This document shows positions 15,507 to 24,700 of a stretch of DNA of 53,256 bases, in pieces. This DNA comes from Quinella sp. 1Q7. GTDB taxonomy: Bacteria > Bacillota > Negativicutes > Selenomonadales > Selenomonadaceae. A program made the translations under genes and the position numbers. The DNA is taken from NCBI GenBank assembly GCA_015206805.1, contig JADEZP010000004.1, forward strand, positions 1 to 53,256. The letters run 5' to 3'. Below the pieces are notes generated by a model. It was not told the DNA's origin, made no database searches, and saw only the letters and a list, made by a program, of their open reading frames with translations. Every line of letters begins with the position of its first letter. Position 1 is the first letter of the stretch.

Positions 15507-18500
15507 TTATTTCTTGGTGAGCTTACTGCCGCTAAGTTGATACGTCGAGTCGTTGACGTGGAAAGTCGTTGTCGCGCCGAAGTCGCGGAGTGTAATTGCC
15601 GAGGCAGTCTTGCCGACCTTGAACGCGATTGACTTTGCGGACTTGTTGTAGCTTGCGGAGAATGCGCCCGTGATTTGCAGGAGGTCGTCGTTCTCAAAGC
15701 CGTAAATGACATTTTTGCCGCCGCCGTAAAGTTTGTCGTTGCCTTTGCCGCCGACGATTGAATCGTTCTTCGTGCCGCCGCTGATTGTGTTCGCGAGCGC
15801 GTTGCCCGTAATTTTAACGGCGGTCGTCCGAGCGGAGGCGTTGATTGTTTTGACATACGGCGCGACGGTCACGGGGGATTTTGTCGAGTTTGTGACGGTC
15901 AAAACGTCGCTGATAGTTTGTGTCGAGCTCTTGCCCTTAGCGTCGATAAGCGCGAGTTTTTTGCCTTTGGCATTGTTGACGGTGAGCGAGCCTTTGCCGA
16001 CAGTGAACACGACATTGTTGCCGCTTACTGCCGTCGCCGAAATTTCCGCGCCGAGTGAAATTTTATCGCCGCTTGCGTAGTCGCTGATAACGTCTTTGCC
16101 CGCCGTGTAAATGAAAACGTCGTTGCCTTTGCCGCCGATGATTGTGTTGGCGAACGCATTGCCCGTGATTTTGACAGCTTTGGTGCGTTTGGAGGCATTG
16201 ACGGTCTTAACATACGGCGCAACGGTGACGGGCGATTTTGTCGAGTTGGTGACGGTCACAACGTCGCTGATAGTTTGCGTCGAGCTCTTGCCCTTAGCGT
16301 CGATAAGCGCAAGTTTCTTACCTTTGCCGTTGTTGATTGTGAGCGAGCCTTTGCCGACAGTGAACACAACGTTGTTGCCGCTGATTGTCGTATCCGAAAT
16401 TGCCGCGCCGAGTGAAATTTTATCGCCGACAGCGTAATCGGTGATGACGTCTTTGCCGCCGCTGTAGACGAACAAATCGTTGCCCTTGCCGCCAGTGAGC
16501 GTGTCGTTTCCTTTGCCGCTGATGATTGTGTTCGCGAGCGCGTTGCCCGTAATTTTAACGGCTTTGGTGCGTTTCGAGGCGTTGACGGTCTTAACATAAG
16601 GCGCGACGGTGACGGGTGATTTTGTCGAGTTGGTGACGGTGACAACGTCGCTGATTGTCGCAGTCGAGCTCTTGCCCTTCGAGTCGATAAGCGCGAGTGC
16701 TTTACCTTTGCCGTTGGTGACGGTGAGCGAGCCTTTGCCGACAGTGAACACGACATTGTTGCCGCTTACTGCCGTCGCCGAAATTGCCGCGCCGAGGGAA
16801 ATTTTATCGCCGCTTGCGTAGTCGGTGATAACGTCTTTGCCTGCCGTGTAAATGAAAACGTCGTTACCTTTGCCGCCAGTGAGTGTGTCGTTACCTTTGC
16901 CGCTGATGATTGTGTTCGCGAGCGCATTGCCCGTAATTTGTACGGCAGTCGTCCGCGCCGAGGCGTCGACAACCTTAACAGCCGCATCAGTCGTCACTAC
17001 GGAAGCTGTCGAGTCGTTGACGGTAAGGAGCGTAACAATTTCTTCGTCGCCGATAATGTTGACGGTCGAGAGCGTCGCCGCGCCCTGCAACGTGACTTTG
17101 CCAGAGCCGACGGTGAAAATCAAATCGTTGCCGCTCTTTGCCGAGGTGTACTTCGCGCCGCCGATTGAAAGCGTCGACGTCGCATTGAAGCCGCCGATAA
17201 GGTCGTTGCCGTCGCCCAAATTGTAAGCGAACAGCATGTTTTCTCCGCCGTTGTTGATGATTGAGTCATTGCCGTCGCCGCCGCTGATTGAAACTTTCGA
17301 GCCGCCGCTGACAATGTAATCTGCATCGTCGCCGCCGTCGATTGAAACATTGACGCCGTCGTTCACGATTGAATCGTTGCCCTTGCCGTTGCTGATTGAA
17401 ACGTTCAAGACGCTGTTGACGATTGAATCGTTGCCGCCGCCCGCAGTGATTTTCGAATTCGCGCCGCTGTTTGAAATGTAGTTGTTGCCGTCGCCCGCGT
17501 CGATTGTGACCGTTGCGCTGTTGTTGTTAATGTAATCGTTGCCGTCGCCGCCGACAATCGAAACCGTCGCACTTCTGTTGAAAATTTTATCGTTGCCTGC
17601 GCCTCCGTCGATTGTCACGTTCGAGCTGTCGTTGGAAATGGAATCGTTGCCTGCTCCGCCGTCAATCGTCACGTTCGAGCTGTCGTTGGAAATGGAATCG
17701 TTGCCTGCTCCGCCGTCAATCGTCACGTTCGAGCTGTCGTTGGAAATGGAATCGTTGCCTGCTCCGCCGTCAATCGTCACGTTCGAGCCGCTGTTGGAGA
17801 TTATGTCGTTGCCGCCGTAACCGAGGATTGTCGCGCCGCTAACGGTGTTTTCAAGGGTGTCCGCGCCTTCGGTGCCGACGACGAGTGACGGATTGTAATG
17901 GACGCCCGCAATGTTGAGCGTCGCAAGTGTCGCCGCGCCGTTCAGTAAGATTGAGTCGTCGCCGACATGAACGATGACATTGTTGCCGTTTACAACGGTG
18001 TAGTAAGTGTTGCCGTCGATTTGCAACGTCGAATTCTCGTTGAAGCCCGTGACTGTGTCGGAGCCGTCGCCGTCGCTGTAAATGTATCGGACGTTCGCGC
18101 CTCTGTTGTAGATTGAATCGTCGCCGAGCCCGCCGCCGATTGTCACGTCCGCGCTGTAGTTGGAAATTGAATCTTTGCCGCCCGCGCCGTTGATTGTGAC
18201 GTTCGAGCCCCAGGTGCGAATTTCGTCCGCACCGTCGCCGCCATCGATTAAAACGTTCGAGCCGCCGTCGTTGCTGATTTTGTCGTTACCTGCGCCGCCG
18301 TCAATTAAAACACTTGCGCCGCTGTTTTCGATTGTGTCATTGCCCGCGCCGCCGTCGATTGTCGCGCCGTTGACCGCATTATAGTAAGTGTCCGCGCCGT
18401 CGGTGAGCGTGACGAGTTTGCTTGCCGGCTCAAAAGTTTTTGTCGTGCCGCTGCTGTCAATGTAGGTTATGACTTTATCGGCGGCGTTGCGAACAATGAG

Positions 18501-20855
18501 CCTGTTGTTGTACGCCGTAAAAGTTACGTCGTTTCCGTAGGTCGTTATCGAGCTTACGGCGACGCCTTTGATTTGGATGATTTCCCCTTCGGTGTAGTCG
18601 GTGATAACGTCGAAGCCGCTGTTACCGTTGGTGCTGTAGTTGTTGATTGAATCGTCGCCCGCGTCTCCGTAAATCAGAACGCTATCGCCTTCGTTTTCGA
18701 TTGAGTCGTTGCCGCCGAGTGCTTGAATCGTCGCGCCGTCGAGCGTGTTGCTGATTGAGTCCGCGCCTTCCGTGCCGACAATTGATAACGGATTTATTCC
18801 GCTGTCGAAAAGTGTTTGCAGAGCTGCGCGGCGTGCGAAATAACGCAGGAACATGTAGCCGCCCGAATAGCCGTCGCCGACTGTCTGCGAGCCCGTGCCC
18901 GTGTTGTCCAAAACTAAACTTGAGTCGAGCCAATCATTATCGTAAGCAATGCGGAAGATTGTACTGCCGCGTTCGTCGTCAATGCCGTGAGTAAGTTCCG
19001 CCGAGCCTTCCTTGATGAATTTCGGCAACTTTTGGAAGTAGCGGATATTCGTGCCCATGACGGCGTGCGTGAATTCGTGAGCAAGCGTCCTGTCCAACAT
19101 GCCCGCGCTTTGATTGTTGGCGGTGCCGTCAACGTCGGAGGCGTCGAGACCGCTGAAATAATGCATGTTGACGTTTAGCATGAGTTGCGTCGTTGAGCCG
19201 TCGCCCGTGCCGTCCGTGTAAAGCTGTTGCCAATTCCAAACGGTGGCGAGCGTATCGTTATCTTGCCCGTTATAGAAATACAAGCCGATATCCTTGACCA
19301 TTGCCGTGGCGGAGTCGAAGCCGATGCCGTAGCTGTCTTCGGCGAGCTTGAGACTTTCGTTGCCCCACCATTTGAAAAGCCCGGCGATAATCGTGCGTTG
19401 GTCGTCGGTGAGTTAGTCGAGCGTGAGCGGCGTGATAACCGATTTGCCGTTATCGTCCGTCGGATCGCCGTCGGTGTTGCTTACGGAGCCGAGCAAGTGA
19501 ATCGTCAAGCCGTTGCGCGTGAAAGTCGGAGCGTTCGGGAAGGTGCTCGACGTCTTGCCGACATTTTCGCCGTTGACGACGACATTGCCCGCTTGCGAAG
19601 TGTCGACGGTTGCAAGATTGACCGTGACGGAAGAATTATTCGTCGCGTCGTAAACTTCGGATTCGGTATCGTCGGAGGAACTTTGCGTGCTCGGAGTTTC
19701 GACGCCGACACTTTCCGCATAGGTCGTTTGCTCAAGATGGTTGAGGTCAATTCCCGCGTTCGTGAGCCAATTACTCAACGTCGTGCTTATGTTGCCGATG
19801 TTGACGGTCGCGCCCGTCGCAGTCGCGAAGTCGCCGAATCTGATTTTGCGCGTGCCCGTCGAATCCGTGACGACGAGCAACATATCTTCAATCCGCGCCG
19901 AGCCGATTTCAAAGGTGCCGCTGATTGTCATAACGTCCTGCGCGTTGAGGTCGCTTATCGTCACGTCGCGAACGGTCGCCGAAATGTTTACGTTGTCGGA
20001 GCCGTCGCACGCCGTGACCGTCGCGCCGTTGCCGTTGACGTTGATGACGTCGTTGCCCGCGCCCGCATTGATTGAGTCCGCGCCGCCCGAAGTGATTGTG
20101 TCGTCGGCAACAGTCGCCTGCACAACCCAATTGCGCGTGCCCGTGTCAATGACCTGCGAGAATTCGGGGCGGGCGGTGTACGTGTTGACGAACGCTTCGG
20201 GCACGACGCCTTGATTCGTTTTTTCGGTGCCCGTGCCGATAACGATTGTGTTGCCGTCGTCGGAGAGTTTCGCCGCGTCGCCGTAAAGTTGAGCGAGTTC
20301 GGCAAGATTCGCGGCAGTCAAAGTTGCGCCGTCAATCGAATCGCCCGCCTTGAGCGTGATGTTCGCGTCGGAGCCCGTTATCGCGCCCGTGTCGACGTTG
20401 CCCGTCACATCGTCCGTCCATGAAGTTAAGCCGCCGCTTGAGGTCAGCCAATAATTTTTTTCGAGCTGAATGCCGCAATACTTTTCGAGGAAGATGTAAG
20501 CTTTGCGTTCCTTGATGGCGTTTTCGACCGTGGTGCGCCTGTCGTTCAATTCGTTCAGATAAGCATTGCTGATTTTGGTGCCGTCGTAATTCTTTGCGTC
20601 CGCGCTCAAAATTGACGTGTCAATTTGCGCCATGGTCAGCCCCGCGTAATTACTGCCGAGAATTTCTTCGACAGCCTCACGTTCGGCGGCAACTTAATCG
20701 GACTTCATTGCGTCGATAACGGACTGAATGCCGTCGAAATTCGATGCGGACTTTATCGCGTCGTCGAGGATGTTTGCCGTGAAATCCGCCGCCGTGCCGT
20801 AATCGTGTGTGGCAAGTGTCGCCATGAACTTCTTGATAACTGCTTGAGGCGTCAT
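15507..20855 (-). pseudogene. RTX protein E with gluzincin-type metallopeptidase domain, interrupted by two in-frame TAA codons
   Basis: One reading frame runs from ATG 20855 (ribosome site AGGAAGGAAG) to 15507, 1782 codons, broken only by TAA at codon 54 (20694-20696) and TAA at codon 481 (19413-19415). Order of parts: helical N-terminal region (VIKKFMATLATHDYG), a segment around YIFLEKYCGIQL with ITGSDA, a short repeat segment, then a metallopeptidase-like domain. There HEFTH lies at codons 593-597, with a likely third zinc ligand in LPKFIKEGSAEL (Glu 616), followed by GYMFLRYFA. RTX repeats then continue to the end, with three exact 54-bp repeats, four KDVITDYA-type units and the family C-terminal module (TFHVNDSTYQLSG). 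The same layout without stops exists in gene G. The second stop falls inside the peptidase domain, before HEFTH. The unbroken downstream sequence indicates recent inactivation, or read-through, or sequence error. Confidence 0.8.
17614..17775 (-). repeat. Three exact tandem 54-bp repeats in gene E
   Basis: Copies at 17614-17667, 17668-17721 and 17722-17775 are identical; partial copies flank them. Each encodes 18 residues of the SNVTIDGGAGNDSISNDS type. Exact identity at synonymous positions points to recent slippage or unequal crossover. Confidence 0.9.
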
Positions 20856-20903
20856 GTTGAATCTCTTCCTTCCTAAAATGCAAATACTCATCCGTTGCCG
20901 AAG

Positions 20904-20932
20904 ATATTACACACTTTGATTCGGCAAGGCAA
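20904..20932 (-). promoter_or_regulatory. Promoter of RTX gene E
   Basis: On the minus strand TTGCCT (20932-20927), 17-base spacer, TAATAT (20909-20904), 49 bases before the ATG at 20855. Confidence 0.6.
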
Positions 20933-20937
20933 TAACT

Positions 20938-20970
20938 AAAAAAATCCCGCCGAAGTTTTTTCGACGGGAT
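20938..20970 (-). terminator. Rho-independent terminator after RTX gene F
   Basis: ATCCCGTCGA (20970-20961 on the minus strand) pairs with TCGGCGGGAT (20953-20944, one G-U), followed by seven T. Confidence 0.8.
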
Positions 20971-20989
20971 GAAATTTTTTCAGCCGAGT

Positions 20990-21592
20990 TTATTTAACGG
21001 AGAATCTGCCTTTGCTGCTAAGTTGATAAATCGATTTGTTGACGTGGAATGTCGTCGTTGAGCCGAAGTCGCGCAATGTGACGGAGCCGCTTCCGACTTT
21101 GAACGCGATTGACTTATCGGATTTGTTGTACGTCGGCGCGGAGAACGTCCCCGTGATTTTAAGCAGGTCGTCGTTCTCAAAGCCGCTGATAACGTCCTTG
21201 CCGTCGCCGTCCCAAAGTGAATCGTTGCCCTTGCCGCCGTAAAGCGAATCGTTACCCGTACCGCCCGTGATTGTGTTGGCAAGGTCGTTGCCCGTGATTC
21301 TGACAGCTGATGTCCGTTTCGAGGCATCGATTGTCTTCACATAAGCGGGAACGGTTACGGGCGATTTCGTCGAGTTGCTGACGGTGAAAACGTCGCTGAT
21401 TGTCGTCGTGGAAGTTTTGCCAGCCGAGTCAATCAATGCGAGTTTCTTACCTTTGCCGTTGTTGACAGTGAGTGAGCTTTTGCCGACGGTGAAGATGACG
21501 TTATCGCCGCTGTTGGTGATTGTGTCGTCATACGCCGCGCCCAACAGCAATGTGTCCGAAACGGCATTCGACATATTTTTTCACGTTGCCAT
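20990..21592 (-). pseudogene. Short RTX protein F with a nonsense TGA at codon 4
   Basis: The properly spaced start is the ATG at 21592, behind GGAAGGAGCGG. It reads ATG GCA ACG TGA: gene C starts ATG GCA ACG GGA after the same ribosome site, so codon 4 is very likely GGA mutated to TGA (21581-21583). The frame stays open afterwards from ATG 21574 (codon 7), giving 194 residues: motif LLLGAAYDDTITNSG, a FTVGKSSLTVNN linker, the family motif IDASKRTSAVRITGN, two or three RTX nonapeptides (GGTGNDSLYGG, GGKGNDSLW) and the C-terminal module ending YQLSSKGRFSVK. It is the minimal member of the family, almost only the C-terminal export-like part. Re-initiation at ATG 21574, 18 bases downstream, could rescue it but without its own ribosome site at good distance. 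Confidence 0.7.
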
Positions 21593-21636
21593 AAAAAATC
21601 CGCTCCTTCCGAAAAACAATGCCAATCGTTGACGGA

Positions 21637-21665
21637 ATTATAGTAAAGATTTTTCCGCGTGACAA
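21637..21665 (-). promoter_or_regulatory. Promoter of RTX gene F
   Basis: On the minus strand TTGTCA (21665-21660), 17-base spacer, TATAAT (21642-21637), 45 bases before the ATG at 21592. Near-consensus. Confidence 0.75.
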
Positions 21666-21666
21666 T

Positions 21667-21702
21667 AAAAAAATTCCCGCATCCAAAATTCGGACGCGGG
21701 AT
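21667..21702 (-). terminator. Rho-independent terminator after RTX gene G
   Basis: TCCCGCGTCC (minus strand, 21701-21692) pairs with GGATGCGGGA (21684-21675, one G-U), followed by AATTTTTTT. It overlaps the start of the gene F promoter region. Confidence 0.85.
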
Positions 21703-21720
21703 GAAAATTTTCAGCCGAGC

Positions 21721-24700
21721 TTAGCTTTTGGAGAGTTTGTTGCCGCTAAGTTGATATGTGTCGTTGTTGACGTGGAAGAGTGTCGTCGTGCCAAAGTCCT
21801 TAAGTGTGACGGAGCCGCTTCCGACTTTGAACGCGATTGACTTATCGGATTTGTTGTACGTCGGCGCGGAGAATGTGCCCGTGATTTTAAGCAGGTCGTC
21901 GTTCTCAAAGCCGCTGATAACGTCCTTGTCGTCGCCTGCGTTGTAAATGAACGTATCTTTACCCGCGTCGCCCCAGAGCGAATCGTTACCTTTGCCGCCC
22001 GTGAGCGTGTCGTTACCTGCGCCGCCGTAAATTTTGTCGGCACCTTTGCCGCCGCTGATTGAGTCGTTACCTTTGCCGCCGAGGAGCGTGTCAGCCTTCG
22101 TGCCGCCGACGATTGTATTGCCCAGCGCGTTGCCCGTGATTTTAACGGCTTTGGTGCGTTTGGACGCGCTGATTGTCTCAACGTAAGGCGCGACGGTTAC
22201 AGGGGATTTCGTCGAGTTCGTGACGGTCTTGAGTTTCGAGCCGTAGCTTTTGACGGTTGTTTGATCGTCGGGGTTGATGATGGCGACATCCAAACCGGCC
22301 GCCTTCTGGAGCGTGAGAGTATTTTTGCCGAAAGTCAAAACGACGTTCGAGCCTTTGACGGCAGATTTTGTCGGGGAACCGTTCGCGAATTTAACTTTGT
22401 CGCCGACAGCGTAATCGGTTATCGTGAGGTTGCCGCCTTCGTAGATGAAAACATCGTTGCCTTTGCCGCCCGTGAGCGTGTTGTTTCCAATGCCCGAATA
22501 GAGCGAATCGTTACCTGCGCCGCCGTTCAAGCTGTCGTTGCCGCTGCCGCCCGAAAGTGTGTCGGAACCTGCGCCGCCGTCGAGCGTATCATTTCCTGCG
22601 CCGCCCGCCAAGTAGTTTGCGCCTTTGCCGCCGAGAATCAAGTTGTTGTTCTTGTTGCCGAAGACATTGATCGATTTTGTGAGTGTCGACGCGTCGGCTT
22701 TAATCAAATTCGTGGCGTAATCGGTCAGGTTTATTGAATTGCCCGTGAACTTCGTGGAGATTGTCATTGTCGTATTTTTTACGGTGACGCCCTTCGGAAT
22801 CTTCTTTTGCGTGGACAAAACGGCACCCGCCGCGCTTGAGGAGTTGACCGTATTCGAGCCATTTTTGGCAAGCCAGCGCAGGAACATATAACCTGCCGCG
22901 TAAGAAAGACTGTCGCCCGTGCCCCATTTCATGTCGCTCAACTTGTTTTGCAAAGCTTCGTAGTCGTTCGCCAAATTTTCGATGTTCGGTCTGCGGAAGT
23001 CGTCAATGCCGTGAATAAGCTCCGCCGTGCCTTCGGTGATAAATTGCGGCAAATCCCAGAAACGACTTTTGAATTTACTTATCATAATGCCATGCACTGT
23101 CTCATGCGCAATCGTCCGATCCAAATATCCTTGACCGTTCGGACTGGTGGCGTCGTAGTCGCCGCTTTTGAAACTGTTGTAGTAATCCATGTTGACAGCT
23201 ATCGTGATACCGTTCTTTTTGTTGTAATCGTCCCAGTGATAGTTGGTATATGCAAGGTAGTTGCCGTTGTTCTCGAATCGCAGATAAAGGGTGTTGTAAT
23301 CTGAATTGGAGTCGCTGAAACTGTAGCCGTAGGATTTTTCAATGAGCTTTGTAATTTCCGACATCCACCAAGTATAGGCGCAGTCCAAGATATGTTGCTT
23401 GTCGTTGGTCATGTTGCCCACGTCGGCATGATTAACCGTCAAACCGGAAAATTTGTTGTCGTGCCAAACATTGTAGGCAATGTATCTGCTCGAATCTAAG
23501 CTGTACTTTGTGCCGCTTTCGGGAATGATTGATTTGGCGGTTTTGAGTGTGCCGCCCGCGTCCGAACCGCTTATGGCACCGGTATCGTCGTTGGAAAGAT
23601 TTATGCCGCAGTAGTTAAGCAGGAAGTCATTGGCGGAAGTAGCGTTTTTGCATTCTTTAGCCATCGCCTCAACCGCTTTTGCGATTGTCGAGTATTTGTC
23701 ACCCGACGCGACTTTGACGGCTTTGTTCAGCAAAGCTACTATGTCGGTTTGGGAATTCGTTTTTTCCAGTTCAATCATCGACGAATCCAAAGAGCTCATG
23801 AACTTTTTGAGGGCGTCTTGCTGTGTAACGGTCGCCGCTTTTTCCTCGCCAATCTTGACGGTTTTGTTGTTGATGTTTATCGAGCCGAATTTGACCGCGT
23901 CTTTAAGGAGAACGGAGCTCGAACCGACGTTGACGAGAATATCGTTACCGCTCTTTTTTGGCGTGTTGTAACTGCCGTTGATGTTGAGCATGTCGCTTGC
24001 AGTCCAGCCCCAAACGGTATCGGCTCCGTCGCTCGTTGAAAGATAGACGGTGCTGTTGGTCGCCGAACCCAAGCTGATTTTATCCGCACCTGCGCCGCCG
24101 CTGATGGAATGGTAGCTGCCGCCTTCAACCGCGATTATGTCGTTGTCCGCGCCGCCGTCGATTGTGTTGTACCAGTAAGTCGTCAAGCTGATTAAATCGT
24201 TATCGGTGCCGCCGTAGATTTTGCTGCGCCAATGGTTGCCGACGACCGTATCTTTGCCCACGCCGCCGTAAATCGTCGCATAATTGTTGTTGCCGCGAAT
24301 GGAGTCGTTGCCGTTGCCCGCGTCGATTGAAATTGTTTCGGCAAAGCTTATGTTAATGCTGTCGTCGCCCGTGCCCGCGCTGATTGTGATGTTCGAGCCG
24401 CCGCTGTTGTAAATTGAATCGTTGCCGCCGTAAGCGTAAATCTTGACGTTGGAGCCGCTGTTCGTAATGGTGTCTTTGAGGTCGGTGGCGGTTATCGTTT
24501 TGCCGCTGACGGTGTTGTTGACGTTGAGCGGGACTTCGTCGACGTCGAGAATGCCGTTGGTTATGTTGACGGTTTTGCCGCTTGCGCCGCTCAATGTGAC
24601 TGCCGCGCTGCTCAAGCTGACGACGACACTGCCGCTTACGGTCGAGCGTTTGTAATGTGCGCCGCTGAGATTGAGCGTGTCGGAGTTGTGCCAGCCGTAG

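Noticed and set aside
19227..20075. Plus-strand open frame (282 aa) opposite RTX gene E
   Set aside because: Shadow of the broken gene E; no start signal and low-complexity translation.
19413..21583. Reassigned stop codons (TAA or TGA read as sense)
   Set aside because: All other genes in the window end at ordinary stops and contain no internal ones; both TAA and TGA are involved, so mutation is simpler.
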